From Paguma larvata (lineage: Eukaryota > Chordata > Mammalia > Carnivora > Viverridae), in contig CM057828.1 in the NCBI GenBank assembly GCA_030068075.1, positions 110,156,699-110,220,698 on the forward strand: 64,000 nucleotides of DNA. The letters are read 5' to 3'. Numbering within the stretch: position 1 is the stretch's first letter; every line of letters begins with the position of its first letter. Position numbers and translations under genes: made by a program. Below are positions 36,340-47,162 of the stretch, piece after piece. The notes beneath the pieces are model-generated. The model saw only the letters and a list, made by a program, of their open reading frames with translations. It ran no database searches and was not told where the DNA came from.

Positions 36340-36446
36340 CTCTCGCTCTCTCTCTCCCTCCCTCCATCTGCCCCTCCCCTGCTCACTGTCTCTGTCTCTC
36401 TCTCTCTGAAAAATAAATAACCTTTAAAAAAAATGTGACGTGAACA
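36171..36446 (+). mobile_element. Felid CAN SINE with long TC microsatellite and TSD
   Basis: The element starts at 36184 (gggcacctgggtggctcagt) with A and B boxes, the body 'gggctctgtgctgacagtgc', an expanded TC run (36302-36360) and an A-rich tail. The flanks tgtgatgtgagca (36171-36183) and tgtgacgtgaaca (36434-36446) differ at two bases. Confidence 0.94.
36302..36360. repeat. (TC)n microsatellite
   Basis: A nearly uninterrupted TC dinucleotide run inside the SINE, with two TCGC interruptions. Likely length-variable. Confidence 0.95.
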
Positions 36447-36829
36447 ATAATTTTCGCATTCTTTCTCCTCAACGCTGTCTCATTTGTAGCCACGCGGAAC
36501 ATGGCAGCACGACCATTGTATTTACAAAGAGATGTTACATGTGGTTTCAGGATTCTTCTCCAGGTAATCACCTTCCGGATGTGCGCCAGCACCACGCTGG
36601 GGTCAGCAGGGAGGTCGTTGCTGGCCTCCTGAGCTAAGTGGAGACAGCCCGAGGGGTTGGACGGACCATGTCATCCTTCCCCGTATCTGAGCTGTGGTCC
36701 GGGAAGGTTCCAGACTGGCAGCCTCAGCAATGCAGTCCCCTCCTGTTCCCGAACACAGACTGAAATACCACCTGATAGCCTGGGGCAGGAGGAAGACAGA
36801 ACAGGACCGGTCAGCCGGGAGGGCTCCTG

Positions 36830-37345
36830 TCGGGGACCCTGGAAGGGAGGTGAGGGAGGCGAGGCTGCCCCAGGCGCGCAGAGAGCACTGGCTCTTGCTG
36901 ACTGAGTTCCCAGGCTGCCACATCTGCAAACAGCGAAGCACCCCAGCTGTCCTGCCGCCCGGAGAGCCAGACCCACCCCAGCCCCGACGCTCTTGCTAAG
37001 CCAGCGCCGCTCAGCTCCAAACCGGCCACCCGCAGGCATCCCTGGGCAAGGGCTCTGGGGCTTGAGAGTACCAGCAGGAATTAAAGCGCGCAGAGCACCG
37101 TGGGCCTGGGGGAGTTCGATCGAGGGGTCAGAGAATGTGTCAGGGGAGGAAGAGTGGGCGGACAAGCAGCGGCTCTCCGGAGAGGGTCGCGGTGGCCCGA
37201 ACGGGAAAGGCCAGTTGGAAGGAAACGAGCCCAGACGGGGCCCTCCACAAGCCTGGCTGCGGGCTCAGCCCCAGGGGCCGGGCCAGGCAGGGCGTCTAGA
37301 GGGGCAGCCTGGGGCCTGGAACGCCGCCTCCCGCCGCTGCTGGGC
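36830..37345. promoter_or_regulatory. CpG-rich block, possible orphan CpG island
   Basis: GC-rich and CpG-dense compared with the flanks (for example gaggcgaggctg, cccaggcgcgcag, ccagcgccgctcag, ggtcgcggtggcccgaacggg, gaacgccgcctcccgccgctg). It is free of repeats and has overlapping open frames on both strands up to 164 codons without known homology. It could be a promoter for an unannotated transcript, an enhancer-associated island, or simply GC-rich DNA. No TATA or splice evidence fixes a gene. Confidence 0.35.
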
Positions 37346-37439
37346 CCACAGGGAACCACAAACGCAAACTCTGCTGGGCTCAGCGTGTTTTCTAAAATGA
37401 GGGATGCTTACACTAAACCAGATTCTCCATCTTGGTGCT

Positions 37440-37910
37440 TCGGGTAAAAAATCCCATTATAACTTCTGAAACCCAGTCGGATTTATGACTGGAGAGGGCT
37501 GGCTGTGCGGGGAATTGAGCTGTTTGTTACACCCGCCCCGCCTCCCTCCCGCAGCCATTACCCAGCGAGGGGCCAGTTTCTGCTCAAAACCCCCCCGCCC
37601 GAGCAGGCTGAAATGCACCTCTCTCCAGACTGCGGAGATAAAACAGGATTTAAAGGCAATGCATTTTCTACCTGGCAACCTTATCTGGATTGACTGCTCG
37701 GGGTTTTCAGCTGAGTGTGAACGTGAAGGATAATTACCGTCGTGTGTTACCTGAGATTACAGGCTTGTGTTCCAACTAATGACGCCGCGAGAACCAAGCA
37801 CTTGTTAATATTTAATCTGTCTCTTGGCTTAACAACTGGATAAATGAGGTGTGTAATTACACAATTATAAAAGGCGTTTCAGATAGGAACGGTACCGATA
37901 CCGATAGGGA
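37440..37910. promoter_or_regulatory. Candidate enhancer next to the CpG block
   Basis: Repeat-free sequence with several transcription-factor-like words. These include an HNF1-like site gttaatatttaat (37804-37816), paired homeobox cores in gtgtaattacacaattata (37851-37869), GATA motifs (ggagataaaac, ctggataaatg), and a direct repeat of accgata (37894-37907). This is a motif-level inference only. Confidence 0.25.
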
Positions 37911-39120
37911 AGGGGAGAGCTGCTGGGATTCCACCACCAGGTCATTCCAGAGACGTTGGCCAAGAAGACCCTCTGAAGCGGGGGGAGGTCTCCCTTAGGA
38001 AATTGTAAGCGCGGGTCTCAAATGCGTTCTTCCCATACGGACTCTCACTCTGCCTTTGGGGCTGTCGATGCTGAACATCAGGCCCGAGGTTTTGCTGACG
38101 ACCTCAAGGACTCTCCCTGGAGTGTTTAAATGGGCCCCACGCTCCAGAAGCTCCTTAATTGCATCCTAAAGGCGAGTCCTGTGTAGGGGCTGTACGTGCT
38201 GGGGGGGTTGGCTTGTTTGTTTCATATTTTGGTTCACGTTTGGAAGAGACTGAGCCAAAACCCAGGACAGTGACCCTTCTTGGGGCTGTTTCTCCGGCCC
38301 CTGCCAGCTCCCCGCCCTGGGTGGCACCTCTCCACCAAGGGAGCAGCCCCGTCGTGCCCGCGAGACGGTGCCTCAGGCAGCTGCTGTGTGCGCTAGCTGG
38401 GCGTCCTGGTGCCTCTCGGGTGCTCACGGCTCCTCAGCGGAAATGAGGGGCCCGGGCTGCACGGCCAACACCTGGAGAACGCAGCCAGGAGCCCAGTAAA
38501 AGTGCCGGGCACATTTTAGCACCCAAACCTGAGCTGTCATCAAGACCAGGAGGATGGCAGTTCCGTGACACCAGTCTGGGTGGCGTGTGTGGAATTTACG
38601 AAGATTCTGATCCCTCAAGGGTCATTTGTCAACGCTGCAAAGAAGCCCTCTCCCCATTTGCTGATCATTTTCAGAATCACCTGTGGCCAGTGACCCACAG
38701 CGCGTAATTAGCAGCTGAGAAGGCGCGTCCCCAGCTCCCCTGCCTGGCGGCCCAGCCTCATCTCCTTCCTCCTGCCTGGGCCCCCAGGCTTCATGGCCTT
38801 CATCTCTTTCTGGGCTGCAGGGAAGGATTATGTCAGAAGCCCCTTTTGCGCCTCACCTCCCTTGCAATGTCCCCAGTACTCGAGGCCAGAGCCGTGGCAT
38901 ATGCTCCAGAGCCGTGGCAAGCAGAGCCCTCCTCACGCTCCAGCCTCTTCCGAGGGTAAGCGCCACGGCTCTCTGAGATGGATGACGGAGGAAAAGGAGC
39001 CTCAGCTCATTCTGCGATTCAGATGCCCCCCTCTCTCAGAAGCCTTCCTCAGCTTCTCTAGACAGAGCCCACCTCCCCTTGCTCTGGAACCCTAGGAGCC
39101 TCGCAAGGCTGAATGGTCCA
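37911..39120. other. Unique non-coding sequence
   Basis: Moderately GC-rich. No gene or repeat recognised. Confidence 0.4.
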
Positions 39121-39124
39121 CGGG

Positions 39125-39280
39125 AAAATCACAATCCCAGGAACCAGACAGATCTGGGTTTGAATTCTGGCTCTGCCACTTACTCTCAGTGGGAACCTAG
39201 GATCAATTCACCTTTCTCTGCCCCCATATCCTCAGCTGTAGGATACGGGTGATACTGCTTCAGCAGAGGGTTGTTGGGGG
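39125..39280 (+). repeat. MIR fragment
   Basis: 'aaccagacagatctgggtttgaattctggctctgccacttact' is an unmistakable MIR core. The 3' part is weaker. Confidence 0.88.
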
Positions 39281-39344
39281 ATGGGCAGAGAAGCCCAGCC
39301 CCTCGGCAGGCACTCCGGAGATGCTGGCCTCGTTCCCCTCATTC

Positions 39345-39480
39345 TGGCTAGGGTTATTTATCGGTGCTGCAACTGAGCTCCTTAAAAGCGAGGAACTGGG
39401 GGTAGTTCATCTTGGGTGTTCAGCTCTTAATACCGTCCGAGCTCACAGTAAGCACTCAATGAACACTCGTAATAATTCTC
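39345..39480 (+). repeat. L2 3' end fragment
   Basis: 'gagctccttaaaagcgagg ... cacagtaagcactcaatgaacactcg' matches the L2 3' end pattern. Confidence 0.6.
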
Positions 39481-39948
39481 AGCTACTTAGCTTTCTATGG
39501 GGGCTCCTATATTGTTCCTAAAAGTCAAAGCTTCACATTTAACTTCTCTGCTTAAAAGCTGAGAGAAAATACGAAAACACTAGACATAAACTCCTACACC
39601 TAACAGTTTGATGAATAAACCGAATGCACGGTGAGGTTGTGCGCCTCTCGCTGTGACGTCAACGATGTCCTATCCATACTACCCGCAGGCACGCGACATA
39701 AGCCAGCATGACCGACATGTCCCTGGTGGAGCAGGTCCCATGACAAAGCCCCTTGGCCTGGCTCACCGCAGACACATCGTAAGCAAATCCACCCAGAGCA
39801 GGCCAATCATCAAAAATTTCCACTTAGAACCATCTAGTTCTGTAGGTTTGGGCTTCACATGTGAAAAGAAGCACATTAGGCAGAAACTCAGGGGTCTGGC
39901 ATGGGAACATCTCTTAACACCTTGCACTCAAATTGTTGAAGACACTAG

Positions 39949-40194
39949 AGGAGAAGAATTTATTTTATTCAGTGTTTTTTATGTTTTTGTTTTTCTTTGG
40001 TTTTGTTTGTTTGTTTGTTTTGTGTTTGAGAGAGAAAGTGAGTGAGCAGAGGAGGGACAGAGAGGAAGAGAGAGAATCCCAAATGAGCTTTGGGGAGCGT
40101 GATCCCACAAAGTGGGAGGTAGTGACCTGATCCAAAATCAAGAGTCAGACGCTTAACTGATCGAGCCACCCGGGCGTCCCAAGAGAAGTATTTA
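39949..40194 (-). mobile_element. Felid CAN SINE, minus orientation, with TSD
   Basis: On the minus strand the head begins at about 40181 (gggacgcccgggtggctcg) and the tail is the T/GTTT-rich stretch near 39970-40020. The flanks aggagaagaattta (39949-39962) and agagaagtattta (40182-40194) agree apart from two differences. It is more diverged than the other copies. Confidence 0.88.
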
Positions 40195-40204
40195 AATCAT
40201 AATA

Positions 40205-40644
40205 CAGTGGTGCCCCCTTACCCGCAGTTTCTGCAGCTTCAGTGACCCGCGTCACCTGGGCTCTGGAAGCAGATAGAGTCCCGGCTTCTCATCAAAGGTC
40301 AATAGTAGCCTGACGCCACGTCAGGATGCTTATGTCATTCACATCTCCTCGTCTCATCACGTGCGTAGGCATTTTATCTCACGTCATCACGAGAAGGGAA
40401 AGTACAGTACAATATTATTCCAGAAGCGAGACCACATTCACATAAATTGTATTACGGTATCTTTTTATAACTGTTCTATTTAATTGTTGTGAATCTTACT
40501 GTGCTTCATTTATAAATTCAGCTTTATCATAGTATGTGTGTATAAGAGAAAATATGGTCTATGCAGGGTTGTGTATCATCCGCGGTTTCAGGCATCCACC
40601 GGGGGTCTTGGGACATGTCCCCCATGGTTAAAGAGGGGCCACCA
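40205..40644. mobile_element. Tigger1-type (TcMar) non-autonomous DNA transposon
   Basis: It is bounded by TA dinucleotides (40203-40204 and 40645-40646) and by imperfect terminal inverted repeats: left 'cagtggtgcccccttacccg', right 'tggttaaagaggggccacca'. It carries the diagnostic near-end phrase 'catccgcggtttcaggcatccaccgggggtcttgg'. At 440 bp with no transposase it is a deletion derivative, like the carnivore Tigger1 copies. Confidence 0.9.
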
Positions 40645-40646
40645 TA

Positions 40647-41235
40647 ATCACTAATAAGTACTTGGAAAAAGTAAGCCAGTGAAGGCTACCACTCCCCACC
40701 AGAGACTTCAGTGAGTGATTATAAGCCTGATTATGCAGCCCTTTCTTAAACACAAAAGTGAAACCCTCCAGTGTCTCTGTGCCTCAATTAGGTGTCTGGC
40801 CAAGTAAGAAACCCAGCAGAGAATGGTGCCAATGTCTTTGTAACGTGTCCGCGTCATCCCCTCTCCTCTCGTCATGCCTCCCCCAGTGCTCAGACTTCCT
40901 GGTCTTTCTCACCAGGCTGGTGCTGAAAGGCAGTTCTCAGCTAAGTGAATAATGTTGGGATGAAGCCAAGGCACTTGAAAGTGAGTTAATCCTTTCCCCA
41001 TCAAAGTCCCTGGCAACAATCTGGGTTTGTTTAGCCATTTGGTACTGGTATTTCAGGGCTTTTTAATAAACACTAAGGGAATCACTCACTTTGGCAGTGG
41101 CCAGCATGACCGTCATACCCAGCCACAGAGTCGCTCTTGCTCTTACGGGATGGCGTTGTACCCTTCATATTAGAAGATGGTCTTAATGCGGCTCGGTCGT
41201 GCAGAACCTTGGATATAATTGTAGCAACATGTATA
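40647..41235. other. Unique non-coding sequence
   Basis: No gene or repeat recognised. Confidence 0.4.
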
Positions 41236-41420
41236 GCAGCGAACGTGTGCCAAGCACTGGGCTAAGCTCTTTACATATAGTAGCCCCTTTAAACCTCACT
41301 GTGCCCCTCCGAGGTGTTTTTATTATGCCCACTTTACAGACAAGGGGACTGCGTCACTGAGAGATTAAGCAACTTGCTGTCAAGTAGTTGTTACTGGATT
41401 CGAACCCAAGAGCGTGTTGT
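41236..41420 (-). repeat. MIR fragment
   Basis: 'gtgtgccaagcactgggctaagctctttacatat ... ccactttacagacaaggggact ... ggattcgaacccaag' is the MIR consensus in reverse, well preserved. Confidence 0.9.
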
Positions 41421-41972
41421 GCTCAAGCCTCCTCAAGAACACCCTCTCTCCTGACATATGCCAGACACACTCCGTTGGGCTGCAGGTGTTTCCAGTCTCG
41501 GTGTCTGAGCAGGCGGAGGCCCAGATCGGGATTCAGGGCGGAAAGATCTGTGAGGTTTCTGTCACTCTGTGTCCTCAACCCCTATCGTCTGACCCGAGGT
41601 AGCCCGACATTGCTGACACACTGCTCTAGACTGGCCTTCACCTCTGACCCAGGTAGTTGTGCCTTCCTGCACCTGCCTGCGGAAAGAATGCAGTTCTGGG
41701 GCAAGGACCCTGCGGGGAGGAGGGGGAGGGACAAGGGCCAGGAGGAGGACAGAAAGAGGGAAGAGAAGAGAGGTGGTTTGCAGACGGACCTGTAAGCTCG
41801 CTCTTCCAGTCTTGAGAGGATACGGATAGGAATGGTTTCTCACTTGTATCATGGAGGTTCGTAATTTTCTCTTCCTGCTGATTCTGGAGAATAAACTTCC
41901 TGGGCTTTCCTGAGTAATTTTCTGTAGTGATTTGCATTTTTGAAGATGGTACTTTGAAGTAAACGTTCTGTG

Positions 41973-41975
<3 letters not shown>
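41421..41975. other. Unique non-coding sequence
   Basis: No gene recognised. Purine-rich at 41700-41775. Confidence 0.4.

Positions 41976-42010
<35 letters not shown>
41976..42010. repeat. (GT)n microsatellite
   Basis: About 17 uninterrupted GT dinucleotides. Likely polymorphic. Confidence 0.97.
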
Positions 42011-42012
<2 letters not shown>

Positions 42013-42099
42013 TTATTTAAACATTATTAAACCTCGCCCACTTGGGTCATTCGTTATGCTCGCTATTATGTTTGTTATAGTGGCTATTTCTATGTTTAT

Positions 42100-42180
42100 C
42101 TCTTTCTACAAGACCATGAGCTTCTGGAGGATGTATCTTCTGCATCTCCGTGGCCTAGTTTTAACTTGGCACGTAGGAGG
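42100..42180 (+). repeat. L2 3' end fragment
   Basis: 'agaccatgagcttctggaggatg ... gcctagttttaacttggcacgtagg' matches the L2 pattern (transcript summary region before the tail). Short and diverged. Confidence 0.5.
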
Positions 42181-42639
42181 GGCCCAAAAAGTGTCCATGG
42201 GCCAGGTGATTGGATTTACAAGAGGTCTCAGATTGAAGGGGCAGAATGGGAGGGGAGAGAGCAGGGCTCCCTGGCAGGCGAGTCGAAGAGGCGCATCCTG
42301 TCTTGTAGTCATCCCGGACGTAAGCCATCAACCCCAGAACCGCCGCTGATGTGCAGATTAACAAGTCTGGCCGAGCAGGTGTCTCTTTACTCCCTCTCCT
42401 TCAGGGCCCCCCATTCCTTGCCCACACCTTCGTTCCCACTTAAATTTCCATCCTCTCTTCCCTTCCAGCGTTGCCATCCAGGCACTGTCCTACCCTAGAA
42501 TGCTGCACTGGCCAACGTCCTGTAGAGTCGTTTGTCTCGGCTCTTCCAAATTGTCCATTTGCGTCTTTTAAAGGCTTGGCATTATTTGCCAAGGGCTAGA
42601 AAGAAAACCATTTTGCAGCGAGCTTCCTAGTATTCAGTG

Positions 42640-43190
42640 GATTAGTCAGGAAAGGTTGCCAATGATAGAAACTCAGCTCAAACTGCCTCAAACCAAAAAA
42701 CAAGGCGAGGGTGGGCCGGCTGCTGAAAAGTTGAGACAGACAACCACTTCCGGGTGCCCAGACGATGTTATCAAGGCTCCGTGGCAACTCTTGGTTTTAT
42801 GGGGTTTATTCTCCAAACAGACTCTGTATACAGAGATAAGATGGACACGGGCACACCCAAACCTGCCAAGCCTTACATCTCACAACTGTAAGAAGGAGAA
42901 ACAGCTTTCCCAGGTGGCCAGCAGAGGTCCTGGGAGAAGACTTGGGGAACCCTGGTCATGGGTTTGGGTCACTTAACTGTTGCTGCTGAAGCTTGGGTCA
43001 CATGCCCACTCTGGGTCTGGGGTGGGGGAAGGGCAGGGAGGATAGAAAGAGTCCCTCCCCAAGCAAACACAAGTGCCTGCACTCTGGAGAAATGGCTCCC
43101 CCAAGGAAGGACAGACAAAATCAGATGCTCCCGTAACGTGGTCCCCCCAGCTTGCATCTAGAACAAATTTTCTGCAAGAGGGTTTCATCT
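42640..43190 (+). repeat. Ancient interspersed repeat, family not assigned
   Basis: 'tagtcaggaaaggttgccaatgatagaaactcagctcaaactgcct' and, 300 bases later, 'cttgggtcacatgcccactctgg' are phrases of a widespread old mammalian repeat. I cannot give the family name with confidence. Confidence 0.5.
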
Positions 43191-44059
43191 TGCCCAACGA
43201 AGAGAATCCAAGAGGCTCCGACAGGGTCTCTCCACGTGTTTAGTGGGCAGTAAGCAGAGGCACTGAATACATGAATCTTTCCTATGAGTGGTACAGCTCT
43301 GGAGTCTCTGACTCTCCCAGTGACCTGTGGCTGGAATGACAGGGGGAATCCGGGAGCAGGAGAAAGGTCTGAGCAGTCACTGCTTCCAAGGCCCAGCCCC
43401 GGCCCGGCCAGAGTTTATCAGCAAGATCCGATTCCTCTCTGGAGTATTTATTAGGCTTTTCCAAAGGCCACTAGGACTCTGGAAATCTTTCCCAGGGCTG
43501 TGATACGGAGCTGCACTCTCCAGCTCATGGAGCCTTGCCCAGGGACAGGGCTGCTGTGGGCATGGGGGCGGCCTCCCTGGGCCGGACTTACACCAGGCAC
43601 CTTGTCTGGCTCGGAGGTGCCGCCTCTGAGGAAGCAGAGGCTTCGCAAGCCCCCCAGGAACAGCGCGTACCACATGCCATGCCTGAACCAGCCACACCAC
43701 ACACTTCCTCTCCCCCGAGCCTCACGCGGCCTGCTCAGGTGAGTGTCACGGCCACCCTGCCCACACGTGAGGGCCTCACAAAAGTTAAGGAACTTCGCTA
43801 AGAGCACACAGCAGGTAAGCGAAGAGGGAGGCCCGCGTCTGCGTGACTCGGAGCGTGGCTCCCTGCTTGCTTTCCTCTGGCCACGGCTCTTCAGCTGTGC
43901 GTGTACACGGTCCTCTGAATCCAGGCCCAGGGTTCTCCTGCAGAGTCCCCACAGCCGCCCTCCCCTGGGAATCCAATCCAGGGCTTAAGGTGTGACCTCA
44001 CGTGAGATCGTGATTCACCAGCGGCAGAGAATGATGGGCCAGGACCCCCGGGGCCCGAC
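43191..44059. other. GC-rich non-coding sequence with a weak MIR trace
   Basis: Overlapping open frames on both strands have no recognisable product. 'agttaaggaacttcgctaagagcacacagcaggtaagc' at 43782-43820 looks like a MIR remnant in minus orientation. Confidence 0.4.
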
Positions 44060-44440
44060 ATATGCATACACACACTCACACGTACACGCGCGTGCACACT
44101 CGTGCGTGTGTCTGTACGCACGTCCACATCCACACACATGTGCCACGTGCATATCCACGCCCACCCACACACCCATGTGCTTGCAAAGTGCACACCCACG
44201 AATGCGCCCCACAGGTACACACACTCACACAGACACACTCACATGCACACACACAAACATGCACACACTCATACATGTTTGTATACTCATACACCTTTGC
44301 ACAGTCCACACCTTTGCACTCACACACACAAACGTGTACGCACTCATGCGTGCCTGTGCATTCACACATGCACGTGTTCACACATGCATACAAATAACAC
44401 GTGCTCACACATGCACGCACACACATACCCTTTCTGTCTC
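44060..44440. repeat. Long degenerate (CA)n/(CACG)n tract
   Basis: About 380 bp of interrupted CACA, CACGCA and CATGCA units. It reads open in several frames as His/Thr- and Cys/Val-rich strings purely because of the repeat. It has alternating purine-pyrimidine character throughout. Confidence 0.95.
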
Positions 44441-45464
44441 ACACCTGGGCAGCACCAGGGCCATTCAGGTCCACATGGCCCCAGTGCGCATCCTGTCCCG
44501 TCACCGTCCCTGTCTCTAACGATTTCCAGTGCAACAGCGATGCTCCGACCCCTTGACTCTTTAAGAAAGAAGGGAATGTTGAGATAATGTGCACACCCCG
44601 GGGACGTAATTTGTCCCCAGTCACACAGGCAGGGGTAGAATCTAGGTTCTCGGCTTCCATTTTGCGGTTCTCCCTTCCTCTGTCCCACGCCCCCTCGCGC
44701 ATAAGGACCTAAATGCACCCTGTGTATTCCCCATAGATCTCTGGCCGATCGGCAGCTGAACTCAGCAGGCAGTCGGGGCCTTGCTTCCTGCCCGCAGCTG
44801 GAGGCTTCCCACTGTGGTGACACCAGAAATCTCTGAGGGAACTTTCAAGTCTCCCAGGCAGGTCCCACCCCGACACTCACACCCCCCTGGCCTGCAGGTG
44901 ATCCGGAAGTGCACCCAGGGCTGATGACCGCGGCCACTGGCCTATGGAAATGAGAACTCCATTCAAGGGGACCTTGGTGTTCCCTACCTGTGCCCACATC
45001 CTGTCCCTCCCTCATGGTCAGCCCTGAACCCCTCCACGCACCAGGCAGGGCTCACAGCCAGAAGGGAGGGAAACCAAAACGTGGCTTCTCATGTGTCAAA
45101 TACTGGGCTTCCAGAGAGCAAAGGAAAGAGGAGTGACAGCCTGGTGACAGCGTGGCCACACTGGGGGGGGGTGGGACACTGAGTGGGACCTGGAGCAATG
45201 AGCTCGGGAGGAAATAGTGCTGCAGGGCTCGAAGGCAGAGTGCTCAGACCCAAAGCGTGCTGCGGGGATACTCATGTGGGGGGCAGGCTAACCTCGGGGT
45301 TCAAGATGAAGCGTCTATGAGGCTATGACATTAGTGCAGGCCAGAAATGACAGAAGCCTGGGCTGAGGGAAGCAGTCACTTCCTCCAGCAACAACGCCTG
45401 GATGCAGGGGAAGAACCATAGATAAGACAGGTGGGCTTCCCGTCAACAGAGTGCACCTGGAGCA
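44441..45464. other. Unique non-coding sequence
   Basis: No gene recognised. 'ttgtccccagtcacacaggcaggggtagaatctagg' at 44612-44647 is a likely MIR remnant. Confidence 0.4.
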
Positions 45465-45666
45465 GCACCATCCGATAGAATCAGCTGCAAGGCACAAGGC
45501 TCTCAATCTGCACAGCCCCGCCCACTAGCCACCAGTCACATGTGGCGCTTGAGCACTTGAGATGATGTCAATGTCACTGAGGAACTTAACCTTATATTTT
45601 ATTTAATTTTTTAATAATTTAAATAGCTACACGTGGCTTGTGCCTACCATATTGGACAGCACAGGT
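45465..45666. mobile_element. hAT-type MITE fossil (MER family)
   Basis: The ends 'gcaccatccgatagaat' and 'accatattggacagcac' are inverted copies. The interior has 'agccaccagtcacatgtggcgcttgagcacttgag' and 'tagctacacgtggcttgtg', characteristic of a common MER element. It is about 200 bp and non-coding. Confidence 0.75.
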
Positions 45667-46854
45667 TGGAAGGGTTGAAGGTGGATTGGGTAGAGATCGG
45701 AGGAGCCGTATGGATGGTGATGCCATTAACAAAGCGATGGCAACCCAGAGGCTGAGGACAGAGGAAGAGGCTGACAGAATGAGGATGAGGGAGGTGACTG
45801 TGGGTCACCCATGTAACAAGGTCATCCTTTTCCTCGGCATTCTCTTTCCTCCCTGTACGCATCCCTCACACCTCAGTCAATGCCCTCTTAGAGGAATTCA
45901 AAAAGCATGGTAGAGACCTCCTCTCTCTGACTTGGCGGAGTCCGAGGACCTTCCCAGTGTGAGCCCACATAGCTGTCTCCTTCTCTTCCCCATGGCCTGC
46001 CCCTCTCTGCTTCTGGGAAGCCAAGCTGGTCAGCTATGGGTTAACCAAAGTCATCAAATATGTGCTCAGCTAAAAATGTAAAATGTCCAAGGAAGCAGCT
46101 CAATACATTTCAGCAGCTGGGGCGCTGGACTAGCTGGTGCACTGCCTGGTTTCTCGTGGCCCCGTTATTTACGTCCACCGAAACAGGCGCCATGACAACC
46201 CCTGCGTTATTTATGCTCCTTCAGACACAGAGCTCTTCCTGCCAAAGCCTGCCCCCTAACAGGCCAGGGACAGAGGGAAGAGCTTAGGAAGAGAAATAAC
46301 TGAAATAACCCACATCAACTTCGAAACTCGCCACCAAGAAGCCAGATGTGTCCCATTGATTGAAGAGGGTGGAAGCCAGCTCTGCCCCTCCCAGTTAACC
46401 AGCAGGATTTGGTTCCAGGTCTGAGATCCCTCCCAAGCTGCTCCCCCTTGCTCCTCCCTCTTTCTTCCCCTTCCCTCTGATCCCCTCCCTCGTTTACTAT
46501 GCTACTGTCCCCCATCTTCCTTCCCTCCGTCTTCTTTAGAGAATGTTAGACAACATTGGTGGTGGTACCTCCCACACACCACTACTGCAAGCCTCTGTTT
46601 CTTCACAATGAAGTTCTTGGACTAGATTCTCTCTAGACTGTTCCCCATTGGGGTCCAACCCCTCAGCTAGAGCTGCCACCCCTTCACCGTCCCCAACGCT
46701 GGCTGCTAGCTGTTAGACTATGTTTTACAGGCAAAATTTCCCAGAAATTCTAGAAAAATTATAAAACACTAGTCCCCAAAGAATCTAGAAAATTTTCTTC
46801 AGTTCTTCAATAAGAAAAATGTCATTGCCCAAGTCAAATCATTCATTGCCTTAT
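45667..46854. other. Unique non-coding sequence
   Basis: No gene or repeat recognised. Confidence 0.4.
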
Positions 46855-46964
46855 CATTTTTCTCCCTATGATAGAATATAAGCACTTTTGTTCTGCTTCA
46901 CTGCTATGTCCCTGGGGCCCAGAAAGTGCCCAGCATATAACAGAGATTAATACATATTTACTGA
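46855..46964 (+). repeat. L2 3' end fragment interrupted by a SINE
   Basis: 'gatagaatataagcac...tgctatgtccctggggcccagaaagtgcccagcatataac...tacatatttactga' is the L2 3' end. The terminal bases give way to a CAN SINE at 46965. Confidence 0.78.
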
Positions 46965-47162
46965 GGGGCGCCTGGGTGGCTGAGCTGGTGAAGCATCCGA
47001 CTTTTTATTTCAGCTCAGGTAAAGATCTCATGGTTGGTGGGATCAAGCCCTGCATTGGGCTCTGCACTGAGAGCAGGGAGCCTGCTTGAGATCCTCTCTC
47101 CCTCTGTCTCTGCCAATCTCGCTCTCTCTCTCAAAATAAGTAAATAAACATTTAAAAAAAAT
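46965..47162 (+). mobile_element. CAN SINE, older subfamily, plus orientation
   Basis: The head is 'ggggcgcctgggtggctgag'. The body reads 'gggctctgcactgagagcagggagcctgcttgag', which is closer to the general carnivore CAN SINE than to the felid form seen elsewhere in the window. The tail is 'aaataaacatttaaaaaaaa'. No clear target duplication was found. Confidence 0.88.

Noticed and set aside
36993..37447. Open frames in the CpG-rich block as a protein gene
   Set aside because: Frames overlap on both strands as expected for GC-rich DNA. No splice pattern or homology seen.
44015..44587. His/Thr- or Cys/Val-rich proteins
   Set aside because: Translations of a CA-rich tract, open on both strands for compositional reasons.
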